Assembly (NCBI RefSeq): GCF_004027225.2
Contig: NC_044282.2
Span: 50,312,576 to 50,376,575, forward strand
DNA: 64,000 bases
Source: Strigops habroptila
Taxonomy: Eukaryota > Chordata > Aves > Psittaciformes > Psittacidae
Direction of reading: 5' to 3'
The notes beneath the pieces were generated by a model. That model was not told the DNA's origin, did not search any database, and was given only the letters and a program-made list of their open reading frames with translations. Below, piece after piece: positions 1 to 13,300 of this stretch. The position numbers and the translations under genes were made by a program. Position 1 is the stretch's first letter. Every line of letters begins with the position of its first letter.

Positions 1-1376
1 TTGTTTCTTTTAACTGAGTTCTTTATATCTAATTATGACGGGAATATGCTGAAGCTTTTACCGTAGATCTAGAGATGAGTTTAGGTAGTAGGTGACAGGA
101 TAAGTTTGGTTGTAGTTGAGGAAAATGTCATAGTGCCATTGTTTGATAAAACCCTTGCACTGTATATTGAATTACACTGGAAGTATATTAAAAGCTGCAA
201 GTGTATTAAAAATAGAAAAAATGTAGGGATTTATGTACAATTTGCAATCAATATCTACTTTTATCACTATGTAAAAAGCTTTTTGCTTATGTGGATTGTA
301 TAAGGTTGTAGGAGTACAGGCTAACACTTGAAATTATTAAAGCTTTCTGAAATCATGTTAGAAATAAAACATGTTTCTTTTATATGTTATAGCAAGTGAA
401 GGAATAATTTTTGGCTTTATGCATCCATGTATCTCAGGAGGTCTTTCTGTGTGTATATGTGTGGTAAATGTGAAATCCAGAACGTGCCAGCGTGTAATAG
501 CTTGCTTTAGAAGGGTGCATATTTATATTTAAATTGACTTAGAGTAACCCTATGCACTTGAAAAGATAGCAGTTAAATTCTTATTTTGATGGTATAATCA
601 TTTGGGTTGGTCAAAATCCATTTTACTCTTGCCCTTATTGCAGGTTTCCTTCTTAAATAAATAGATTTTGTTTATCAACATACAAACATTATTATGTGGC
701 TTCGTATGTAACTTGTGCCTGAGATACGACCATCAGACCTTGATATGGGTTTGCCAGAAGGGGTATTTAAGGAAAAAAACCTTTCAAAGCTGGATGAAAA
801 TCAAAGCATTGTCTAGTTAATACATGTGCTGTGTGTAAGGCAAGATATAATAAAAAAACAAACTTGAGTATCTCAAATTTCAGTCCTTGCTTGATACAGT
901 TTTTTCCTTTTGGGTTTTTTTTGTGGGGGTTGTTTTTCGGGGTTTTTTTTTTTTCCCCCCTTTTTTTTGAAAACTGTTTGCATCTTAGCTATAGAGACAG
1001 TCAGGGTATTTGTGATTAACAAAGTCTTCCCTGCTGTCTGCATAGACGATTTCCTTAAATGTGCAAAGATAAGTACTTTGCCCTTGAAATGGTACTTGGT
1101 TCTGGTGTGTTTGCTTTGCTACTTTGTCAGCACCTACCCCTGTGCTGAGTCTATGCCTGACTTAACTCTGCTGTAAATGGGGACAGCTGTCAAAACTGTA
1201 TGTGGGGGAGGGACAAAGTTTCTTATCTATCACTTGGAGCTCTATAGAGAAGGCTGCATGTGCTGGGGTTTTTGTTTGGTTTTTTTTTGTCTGTAGTTGG
1301 AAGTGTTGACACTTGGAAATCTTTTCGGCTATATTGAGGGAGTAACACTGCTTGTTCCTTTTTTCTTGTCTTACAG
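1..1376 (+). other. 3' part of DDX1 intron 1
   Basis: This AT-rich sequence runs up to the exon 2 acceptor (ttcttgtcttacag). It holds no exon that I can support. A T-rich and C-rich stretch occurs at about 900-970. Exon 1 and the promoter must lie further left, because the coding frame enters exon 2 with two bases of a Glu codon. Confidence 0.85.
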
Positions 1377-4300
1377 AGATGGGTGTTATGCCTGAGATAG
1401 CTCAAGCAGTGGAGGAGATGGACTGGCTGTAAGTAGGAGTGCATTCGGGCTTGGCAAAATCTAATTTGCCTTTCAGTGTAATATGACATGCTTCTTAAAA
1501 TAGCTCTGCTGTCACATTAAACAAAGCAGATAAGTGTTTTCCTTAAACTGTCATTGCATCTTACACACTTTTTTTAGTGTGAATGGCTGAAGAACACAAA
1601 TTGTGACTGCAGTGGTAACATTTAAACGTGGACAAGCAAAGCATGACTGCTTATACTTCAATGTCAATTGTTTGATAAAAGCCTCTTTGCTTCTGCCTCT
1701 GTGCTTCTAGTTTGTTTATTATGTATTGTGGGATTATCAGATGAAATGGTGTCATGTAACTGATGCTAGTTTAGTAAATGTTTTCCAGACTGTGGCCTTA
1801 ATTTGTGTTCTTTGGAGTTGATGCTTGTGTGTCAGTCTTCTACAGAAGTAATTCTTCCTGGCTTTACTTGTTTAGCTAATATATTTGACTTCACGGCTTG
1901 TTTCGAACTGTCATTCAGAATTTTATCAGTATGCAAATCTTACTGTATGTAGTTTTCCAGTTCTGAATAGGAATTTTGTAAATGAAGACGGTGTAAGTGG
2001 CTTTAAAAGCGAAGCTTACTTGAAGAAAGGAAAACGGGGAATATATAGTTAGTCTGTTTCTTTTCCAGTTAAGCATAGTGATGTGAGATGTTGCCTTGTT
2101 GAGGTGTGGCTGAATCCACTGCATCCACTAGTCACTCCCTGTCAGGGTACCTCTCCTTGCAAGTGGAATCTATTTCACTTCCTTAGCTGCAAGCCAGGAA
2201 GAATAACATTTACCTGTTAATTTCCATCTCGCAGATGACCATGGTGAGTGTCTATATAAGCAAAAAATTTTTTCTCTACTGATAACGTAAATTTTTGTAA
2301 ATGTGTTCTTTCCTGCAGTCTTCCTACGGATATCCAGGCAGAATCCATCCCACTGATCTTGGGAGGTGGTGATGTACTTATGGTATGTATGCAGGATAAC
2401 TCTATTCCTAGGAAGCGTGTGTATTCTAATTGTTGTTTGTGTGGTCAATTCCCTTCTTCCCAGAAAGGTCCATAGTTAGTCTAGGTTTCCTGTCCTTCCT
2501 CAAGAGAAAGTATATTTATATTATTCAGCTAAAAACCTTTGAGTTCTTCTTGTGTTTCCAGCAGCTCTTGCAGATGGGATTCATTATTTTTAGGCTTTAT
2601 TTTTTGACTACTTGACAGGCATGGCCACATGAATGAGAGCAGTTTGGTTTCATCTACTCTCATTTTTGTTGTAAATATCTAACATAGATTTGCATGGAAC
2701 ATGAGTGTTAACGCCTAAACAAATGCTTCATTATTGCTAACCTTGAAGACAGCAGATTAGTATGACTAGTTAATCACATCTTTGGTAGATCTCCATGTTC
2801 TTGATTCCATAACCAAATAACAGTTCCTATAATCTTCTGTAGTGCCTCCAGAAATCAGACATACGGAAGTAGTTTTTCTGGTGCACTCTGGGAGCCTTGT
2901 AAATTTTTTGAAGTCTATTCTAAAGGTTTTCTGTATTTATATTCACATGTAATTAGTGTGAAGCAATAGCATTACTCTCTAAGATTTTCTGTATTATGCC
3001 AAAGTAACAATATACTTGGTTTGTTGAAAAAACTGCAGAACAGTCCTTCCAGTGCAAGTTGCAGCTCTGGTTAAACTCTTAATATTTTCTTCCTGTAGGC
3101 TGCTGAAACAGGGAGTGGAAAAACTGGTGTAAGTAATCAAATTTAAATTAGCAGAAAATCTTTAAGTGGTGAGAGGTTTTTGTGTTTGTGCATGTGTAAA
3201 TACAAAGAGAACATGTATACGTGTGTTTATGTATTTAAGCAGTATTGATAGTCTTTACAGATGTGTAGGCACATTTTAAAGTGTTTCTGGCCATGGGTAT
3301 TGTACCTGAAAACTAGGCTGACTGTATATCTTTAAATATCTGTATAAATTGTGGAATGAAAATAGCTTTCTATTTTAGGCTTTTAGCATTCCAGTTATCC
3401 AGATTGTTTATGAAACACTGAAGGACCAGATGGAAGGCAAGAAAGGGAAAGCAACTATTAAAACCGGTGGGGCAGGTAGGTTTTTATATGTCACACTCCT
3501 CAAGTTTGGAGCACAGTTATTTCATGTCAATTCCATCACCTCGTAAAGTAAAGCTAACCTAACTTGCCAGTAGATAAGTATTTTTTCCTTAATTTGGCTT
3601 AATGTAAATAGAATATCATCACCCCAACGTTAAAACAGTAAATGTAAATTTACTGGTGTAGTCACAGAAAGAAACAGGGCACAGTGGAGAAGGACTTGGG
3701 GGTGTTGATTGATGAGAAACTGAACATGAGCTGGGAGTGTACTCTTGCAGCCCAGAAAGCCAACCGTATCCTGGGTTGCATGAAAAGAAGCATGACCAGC
3801 AGGTCGAAGGAGGTGATCCTGCCCCTCTACTCTGCTCTCGTGAGACCTCACTTGGAGTATTGTGTACAGTTCTGGTGTCCTCAACGTAAAAAGGACATGG
3901 AGCTGTTGGAGCAAGTCCAGAGGAGGGCCACAAGGATGATAAGGCAGCTGGAGCACCTCCCGTATGAAGACAGGCTGAAAAAGTTGGGGCTGTTCAGCCT
4001 GGAGAAGAGAAGGCTGCATGGAGACCTCATAGCAGCCTTCCAGTATCTGAAGGGGGCCTACAGGGGTGCCAGAGAGGAACCCTTCCTTAGGGACTGTAGT
4101 TATAGGACAAGGAATAATGTGTTCAAACTTAAACCGAGGAAGTTTAGGTTAGATATAAGGAAGAATGTCTTTACAGTGAGGATGTGTGAGGCACTGGAAT
4201 GGGTTACCCAAGGAAGTTGTGAATGCTCCATCCCTGGCAGTGTTCAAGGCCAGGTTAGATGGAGTCTTGGGTGACATGGTTTAGTGTGAGGTGTCCCTGC

Positions 4301-7300
4301 CCATGGCAGGGGGGTTGGAACTAGATGATCTTAAGGTCCTTTCCAGTCCTTACTATTCTATGATTCTGTGTTTGACTGCAATCTCTTAGTAATGCTGTTG
4401 TCTTCAGCTTAAGGCTGGCTGATCCATACCATGCTCTTCAGTGTTCTTCTGAGAACCATAGTAGTTCAGTGCCTTGCAAAATGTGAAGTGGTAGTAGTGT
4501 CCAGCTTAAAAAAAGGAGTTAAAAAAAATCTTCCAGTTGCAGGAATAGATGAAACATCAGCAGTGACATCACACACTTGGTTTGGGGCTTGAGCAGGAAG
4601 CTTTTCTAGACTCAAACTTATTTTTGAGTGGCTGGGGTAGTACTGTAGCATATCTCTGAGTTCCGGTGTGCTGAATAAAGCTGTTGCATTCTTTTTTGCA
4701 CCTAGCTAGATTCAGAAGCTGAATAGCAATGTCTTGAGTTGCTGCAGATATGAACTAGTAAACGTTGAACTGAGCAGGAAATGAACAGGGCCAGAACCCA
4801 CTGATAGAGTAGATTGTAACCATGCCAATATCCTCAGAGTACTTGAGGGTCTGTTATATGCCTGCGGAAATAAGGTTGCAACTCAAGAGCTAGTAACCAT
4901 GTCCAGTCTGTAATATTTATAGATTGAGATTTATGTAAGTTACAGTAGCTGCACAAACAACACTGAAGGTGTTAGACAGGTTCTCATCTTTGAGCTTAGT
5001 AATAACTACTGTTACAGCGGTGACAGTACAGTGAACTTAAAAAATCCTCCTTGAAAGAATGTAAATACACTTAGTAATCCTAATCGAAATGCTATCTAGT
5101 ATTAAAAAAATCTTTATATTGTGGAACCTCTAGATTTCATTGTAACATATTATTTGGCATATGAAAAATAAAGTCAGAAACTTTGTGTGTATGTGTGTGT
5201 ATCTTAGCTCTTCATTAGTGACATATTAACTGATACCCTGAAAAATACATTCATGTAAAATTGAAACAGAAACAGCAAATAGATGTCAAATTTATTGCTC
5301 TTAGTGTAGTTTTGGGTATTTTCTAGCTGGATTTGATTGTGATTATGTAGAACTCTGGTTTACTTTTTAAATGTTTTCGTTTTCAGTAGGATTTTTAAGT
5401 AACTTAATCTGTGCTAAACATTTATAGGACACGTTCGCATTATGCATCTCTGTCTCTCCTTCAAGCTGTAAGCCGCCTTTTTGACCTTGTTAGCAGTAAA
5501 ACAAAGCTGTGTCCCCAGAAAATTAAGCCAAACACTGTAGAGCCAATGTGAACTTCTAATTTGAGTATTCCAGGCTTAGCTTGTTGGTTTAATGCTTTTT
5601 TTTTTTTCCCCCCTGTCTTCCAAACTTAGTGCTCAATAAATGGCAAATGAACCCATATGATAGAGGATCAGCTTTTGGTGAGTTGTCTTATTATTCACTT
5701 GGTAATATTCATTTGATGTAAAAATAAACTAGAACAAAGTATGCATGAAAATTTCTTCTAAAAGCAGTTAGAATTTCTTTAACTAAAACTGGTTTTTAAT
5801 TTTCAGCGATCGGATCAGATGGTCTGTGTTGTCAAAGCAGAGAGGTAAAAGAATGGCATGGATGCAGAGCAACTAGAGGTGTGACTAAAGGTAGGTATAA
5901 AATTACGTATTTTGGAGACTCTTCTAGAAGTTTCAGCTGATACAACCTACTTTTCACCCCTTGTTAATGTAGGTGGTCGCATATAAAACTTAATATCCAT
6001 CTGAGCAAATATGCCATTACTCAGTGTACTGCTGGCAGAAGACTTTGGAATGAAAAATACTGCTGGTTTGCACACCTTGTGTTGTAAATTACCCTTTTCC
6101 TGATAGGGGATTGGGTCGGAGGAGACAGAATCATAACTAATATTCATTAGAATGCATTCTATTACAGTGTTACTAACAGGAAATAGCTACTCGCACAGTA
6201 CTTCCAGTTGTTTCCTCGCACACTTCACAGACATCTGAAAGTACAAATTTCATGGTTATATGGTTGGAGCAGCAGTTGAGAGGCCAATCCCAACTATTTA
6301 CTCAGAGCCATAGCGATACTTCAGTGGTTCTAGATGGGTGTTCAAAAAGACTCTCAAACAGCCTCATTTGATCCGGTGTGCAGATAATCCTGTAGTCTGT
6401 CTGTAGGTAGCAGAGAGTTGGATGTGGTTCAAGTTACACAACTAGTTGTTGCTGCTAGTGCATGCTCATGGTCTTGTACTGATTTGGCAGACCACTGATG
6501 TTCTGAGTTTATCAGTTCTTGTGGATTCAGTAGAACCACTGGTCTCTCTAGCTTATCATTCCTTTGAAGCCTTTCACACACTACCTCTCAGCATGTACTT
6601 TTTCTATCTTTTGCCTGCTCTTTTCTGATAATCTGTTTCTACATTACATACATAGGTACCTAGAGATTCTTTTCACACTGGCACAATAGGGGATTTTATG
6701 ACGCTTTCGGGAGGGGTGGAAATGCTAGACTTGCTTAGTCTTGGAATTAGCCAAACTGAATCACATTGATGAAATTGAAATTTAGGTGGTGGTTTCAATT
6801 TTTTCTTTCTCTTTTAAAGGGAAGTACTACTATGAGGTTTCCTGTCATGACCAAGGCTTGTGCAGAGTTGGCTGGTCAACTATGCAGGCTTCACTTGATT
6901 TGGGTGAGTTTCCTTCAAAGGAAGAATCCCATAGACAGTTTTCATATTCACATGGAATGGCTGAAATCCTGCTCTAGTCTTGCAGAGAATGTGCTCCTGG
7001 GGAAGGATAGCAGTATTGGGGAGTTTAAAACACTTTTACATAAATGTTCTTCCCACAAGAGGAGATCTGCGTAGGTGGCAGCAATGTTTCTTGTCTCTAG
7101 TGACTTTTGCCCTTTTATTTCAATTTTTTTAGTGAAGGTGACTGAAGACTGGTAAAATCAAATATACAAAAATAAGAGTTTAGCATGTATGAAAGCTAGA
7201 AGTCTTTAGTGCTGTGGTGTTGGCTTTGGATTTTTGTTGTTTGGGGGTTTTTTTGCTTAAATTTTATAGCGTTAGAGGTTTTGGTTGCCAGTACAAAGAG

Positions 7301-10300
7301 GAGAAAACATAACCTGACAACCAGAAGATAAAAAAAGCTGTGCTTTATCTTGTCTTCAGGCACTGATAAATTTGGCTTTGGCTTTGGTGGCACTGGTAAG
7401 AAATCTCACAACAAGCAATTTGACAGCTATGGTGAGGTAAGCTTGAATTGCTTATTGCTAGAAATATTAAGCATTTTGCATGTTGGTTCTGTGCTGTAGC
7501 CATCAACTGTCTTTTGTAATAGTGCTTACTTTGTAAGGGAATGTCACTGGGCAGAAATACCGTGAAACAATGAGCATTTTTGGGTAGAAACATGTTAACA
7601 GATCTACAAAATCAGCTTGAAGGCTATGACTGTGGCTAGACTGCAAATATATTGACTCTTATTTGCAAGATAAACCTTTTCTGTGTGTTAACAGTTTAGA
7701 GGTTAACTGATCTCTTGGTTTTATTTCTTGACCCATTTCAGCCTTAGCTTGAACACCACCAATCCATTTGTATACATTGGTGAATGTCTAAGTGAGGGCA
7801 TCATATCCTGCTTACTAGTAGTCAAAGCAGAAGTAGTCACACAACTCTAATATGTCAAAACACATACTTAATGCTAATAAGATGTTATGCTTTCTAATTC
7901 TGGCTCTTGAGTTGGGTTTGTCATTAGATCTGTTAAGTAAATGTACACTTCTGAAAATGTCTACCAGGAATATATGTGGTGGTTTTTGTGTAGTGTGCCA
8001 ATCAAGAGTTCAGATGCTTAAGCATAATTCATATAAATATGAATAATACAGCCAAAACTCAAGTGTTTGTGGCATTAATAAACTCTTAACGCCATACAAC
8101 TTGAACTTTTATGACTATTGTATTGTAGTTTTTTTTATAGTAATGACTTCTGAGCTGTCGAATTAGAAGCATTTTATAATATACAGATTTTGTTGAATAG
8201 CTGTGCAATGGACAGATTTCAAGATATTTAAATGAAGTACTTAAGTGTACGTAACGTGCATATAGTTCCTGCAAGAGTTTGTAATTTTATATAGTCAAAA
8301 CATAGGTTTCTGTTACTGAGTTTGGTGCTCTAAGCTTAGATTTGAGTTGTCTAGTAAATGCCTGATTAATTCACTTTTCCATAACGCAGAAGAATTCCAG
8401 GTAAATGACTTAAATTTATCACTGTCAAAGTGTTTGGCTTTAAAGTAAATTTAAAGCAACAACAAATTTTTAAATACCAAAGAAAAATAGGGCAGTTTAC
8501 TGAAGATTTCTAATGAAATAAAAATATGCATGCTACTTAGAGTGGTATTATTGGAATAAATTGAACTTATCAAAAATTAACATTTAGTAAGGAGAAGTGG
8601 GAAAACTGTAAAAGTTGATAGAATCTAAGCACTAAGTTTTATTAATACACTGAGCACTAAAATGTCTTAGCTTCACAAACTTCTCTTTGTTCTAGGAATT
8701 CACTATGCATGATACAATTGGATGTTTTCTAGACATAGATAAAGGACAAATAAAATTTTCCAAAAATGGTAGGTTTTATTCACTTTCTTCCTTAGAATTT
8801 TATTTGGATGCTTGTACTGGGGAGGGGCAGAGAGGGGAATGCAAACACAGGTGGAGTCTGACTGAATTAACCCTGCTTTCAGGGAAGGACCTTGGCCTTG
8901 CATTTGAAATCCCACCACATATAAGGAACCAAGCACTTTTTGCAGCCTGTGTACTGAAGGTAACTTAGGAATATCACAGATGTTGTAAGATCATGAAAAT
9001 TGTTTTAGTTTTAGTAATTAACTACTTGTGTATAAAATTTGCATGGATAACTAATTCCTAGTACTAGTGCTAACTTGCCTGTATCAAACTTTGATATACT
9101 GTAATTCAACAGGTATAAGCAAATAACTCAAAAGTGCCAAAATTCCTGTTCCTTTCATTCTCAGCTCTAACATTAGAGTAGCATAGTAGTATGTCTTTCT
9201 GGAGTTAGCCTGTCTGGCATGACCTCCTACTGAGTAAAGGTTTTGGCAAAACAATTTGGTAGTCAGAGAAACATACAAGTCCAAAAAAAATGTAGGTTCA
9301 TGGGCTGTGTTTCAAATTGTGGTTTGTCATTGAAAATTAAAACATTAAAGTTCAAAAATTGTTTCCATGTATCTGTAAATTTGGTAATAATTTTATGTAG
9401 AAGAATTTTAAGAGCTAGAGTTACACACAGAATGTCTGGCAAGTTTTAGATGATTTGGGGAAAGGGAATGTGTAAGATGGGAGAAAATACCCAGTTTTCC
9501 TCCTCAACTAGCTGGTTTCTCATGGGGTAATTAATTATGGAGTTGTTTCTCATTTTATGTGATCTCTTGAATCTGTCTGTATGACACAACTTTGAAATCT
9601 AGAATGCTGAATTGAAATTCAATTTTGGTGAAGAAGATTTCAAGTTTCCACCAAAAGATGGCTATATTGGTCTCTGCAAAGCTCCAGATGGTAATGTTGT
9701 AAAGTCACAACACTCAGGTAAGTTAGATTTATAAGCTTCTCTTGGTTCTATAGCAGATTGTGTTACGGAGTGTCTCTTGGTCAGTTCATTCGCTTCGTTA
9801 CTGCTGCATTCAGGGTCTTACAGTAATCTTACTAGCAGCAATATTAGTGGGCTTTAAGTATTCCAAATTATCTTAATCTCAAACCACAAATAGTCTAACA
9901 TTCTGAATTTAGAAATGCATAAGATAAAAAGAGAAGCTCAGCTCAGTTACTCGACAGTGTCATATTAAAAGTGTGTGTGTGTGTGTGTATGTGTTTGTGT
10001 TTAAGCTCTGCAATAAAATTAATTATTCTGCATGGCTAGTATACCCACAATCATGACAAGATTTGCTTGTAATCTTTGAATATTAATCTGAAGCTTTTCA
10101 TAATTGAGTAGTAGCATCATCTTTCAACGGAGCATTTAGAATCATGAGGTATTAGATTATTAGTAGAAAATCCAAGTTTGTTTCCAGTAAAAAATTCCAG
10201 GATAGGAATGTAGTTAATTTTAATGGCCTATTTTTTCACTTAGGAAATGCACAGGTGGTTCAAACACAGAACCTTCCAAATGCTCCAAAAGCATTGATTG

Positions 10301-13300
10301 TAGAACCATCAAGAGAGCTGGCAGAACAAACTTTGAACAATGTGAAGCAGTTCAAAAAATATGTTGATAATCCCAAATTAAGGTAACAGTGCATCTGTTA
10401 TAATTGCATGTATGGTATTGTCCATGGACATGACTTCATGGTAGAGGGTGGGAGTGTTCCACTTTGTAGCTAAGTGGACCTTCATCTGCAGTGCTACTGA
10501 TGATAACCTCAGTAATACCTGCTACCAAGTAACCTCCTGACTTTTCAGCTACAGTCAGACTAGTTAGGGGCTTTTTTGATGTGTACGGACTACATATTTC
10601 TGATGTGACAAATTTTATTTTTTTTTTCCCCTTCAGATTATCAAAGGTGTATGTTTTTAATCAAGAAAAGCACATCTGCTTACTGCCCTTCTTTTCACGT
10701 GCCCCCCTTCCTCTCCCCCCATCTTCCCCTATCCTTACTTTGTTTTTTAGCTCCAACAAATAGTTACACTCAAGGTCTGCTCTGTGTACATTAGCATGCT
10801 CGCAGGACAAATGTTTTAGTGATTAGGATGGGGATGCAGTTCTGAAAACTGACTTCTCTAGGAGCTGCTTTGGTTTAAAGTTGTTTCTCTTTTGACTGTG
10901 CTTATAAAACTGAAACAAGGGTCTCTATATTCTAAACTGCAGTCAATTTACAAGAGTGTTTTTACTAGAATTGCAGGGGAGTAGTGATGGGGAGGGGCAA
11001 GCTATGCTGTAAGATTAGTTTACTGTTACTTGCATGTCTAGCTTTCAAGAATACAGGAAACTTTTAAACTAATTTACATTTGGGATTTTTAAGAAACAGA
11101 TTCTCTTAAGATTCAACTGGTTAAGGTGTTAAAGTGTTTAATACGACAGCGATAAACTAATCAAATTCAAATACAATTTGTTAACAAAACATTTGCTTCT
11201 TGAATTAGAATACACATGAAGGGACCAATTTATTTTTTTCCCTATTCTTCATAAAATTACTGTTTAGAATCAGCTGCTAATCATCAGCTACAAGTAAGAA
11301 TCTTCAGGCAGGTGTTTATCATAGCTCTTGAATATAATAAATTAGCAAATGTCAAAATCTATTGATGTAATTTTAGGGAACTGTTGATTATTGGTGGGGT
11401 TGCTGCAAGAGATCAACTCTCTGTGCTGGAACAAGGAGTAAGTTGATTTTTTGATCATATCATTTAATAGTTTGGGTTTAGAATAACTTATGTTGTTAAA
11501 GAATAGTAGTGGTGCTTAACTCCTGTAAGCCAGATAAATAGAAAATGCAGTTGATAGCAAGCTCATGTCTAGCATTGTCGCTTTAATTCCGTGGCAATTG
11601 TCGATACAAATGCTTACAGTGCTTTGTCAAATTCTGTTGTAGCCTGAGTTTGGAAAATTTTAAAGGTGTAATTTTTGCCATTTGTCCTTAACTGACAAGA
11701 CAGAGAAAGTTTTCCTATTCTGCTCCACGTTTTATGTGAATGAAACTGGTCTGTGACTGTCAGGGTCAACTTGCACTGCAAACCAGTCCTGCATAGAAGG
11801 AACTGGTCTAGCTTTAGCAGGATGAGATGTACGATCAGTCTTGCTGTAAAGGTAGCTTAGCCTTTTTTTAAATTAAGACTCACTTTTAGAAGTGAGACCA
11901 TGTCACTGTTAAGTTTTTCAGTGGTTCTAATTGCCAAAATACAAATCTCTTCCAAGCTTGAACTGGAAGATTGATGACTTTCATGTCAACGCTAAATTCT
12001 TGATGAGCCATTCCATGTGGCAAAATCTGAAGTCTTCTGTAGTTGATAGACTTGATAGGTATACTTCTAAAGTGAGAAGAGTTAAATTTGAGAAAAGTTG
12101 AATTCATTTTACCTGCATTTAAAACCAAATCTGTTTCTTAGCTTCAGATAACAAAGTTACACAGCTCGGGGGGTGGAGGCCGGAGGGAAAAGGGAGAAGA
12201 GGCACAACACTTCCCAAAAGAAGGGAAGGCTTCCTACCTAAGGCAGATTCTGCTAAGGAAATGACCATAGAACTTGAATGCAGGTTGTCCAGAGAAGTTA
12301 AAGGATCTCTCTCCCTGAAGACTGTGAAAATGTTATTGGGTAACTACCCAAAGCAACTTGGAAATTGTCCTTGATTTGCATGTGATGGTGGGGGTGGAGA
12401 CCAGATGACCTCAAGAGATGCCTCTAACCCAAGTTACTTTAGGGTTCTATGAAGTTATAATTAATAGATAATAGTGCATCATACTGATAATTATCTCCTT
12501 ATCATAAATTTAGACAAAGCTGCTAATGCTTCTGGTTGTGGGACCGATTCATACTCTTATGTATTTCATAGGTGGATATTGTCGTTGGAACTCCTGGAAG
12601 ACTAGATGACTTGGTCTCAACGGGAAAGCTTAATTTATCTCAAGTTAGATTCCTGGTTCTGGATGAAGCTGTGCGTATAGAACTAAGTGATAATTAAGTT
12701 TGCCTCTTAAATGCAATATGACATTTCCTAAAAGAGTCAGTGGAACATCATTGTTTTAGAGCAATTGGTAATTTAGTGGAACAACAGTTAGCTACCTGTA
12801 GACTGTTCCAGGTTAATCTTATTGTTTATAACCATAGTAACGTATGTATTCTTTCCCCTTGTAGCCTCTCTGGTAAAGCTGTCAATTTTTTTTTTTTTTC
12901 TGATAGAGAAATATATTTCAGGCTGTATTCACAAGGTAGTGAAGTGTGTCCCTGTCACTGTGCAGGGAACTTGAAAGGACAAAGAAGAGAGAAGCGTTTT
13001 TGATTACCCAGCAGGTCTTGAAGCCAATGAATGTTGTAGTCAATATGCTGTGAAATGAGTGCCTGCCTCTCTGATCTGTTACAGTACTACTGAATATTCA
13101 CAAAGATTAAATGCCTTGGGGTATTAGCTAGGAGAAGCTGCTGAGGCAGATGTTCATTTACTTGTGAAGCGCAGCAGCTGTACTTGTAAATACTCCACTT
13201 TTTTCTTTTTCTTTTTTTTTTTTTTTTTTTTTTTATTTCCCTCCTTGGTGATAAAATCCCAGCCAGGCATTGACCTGTCCAGCTAATTAAAAGAGAACTT

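Noticed and set aside
3619..4019. Minus-strand open frames of 104 and 129 codons
   Set aside because: They are antisense shadows of the CR1 reverse-transcriptase remnant in intron 5.
8705..8968. 87-codon open frame on the + strand as a separate small gene
   Set aside because: It is DDX1 exon 10, intron 10 and exon 11 read through; splice sites and homology show the intron.
10498..10545. Possible C/D snoRNA (ctgatgata ... cctgac) in intron 13
   Set aside because: Too short, C box imperfect and no terminal stem.
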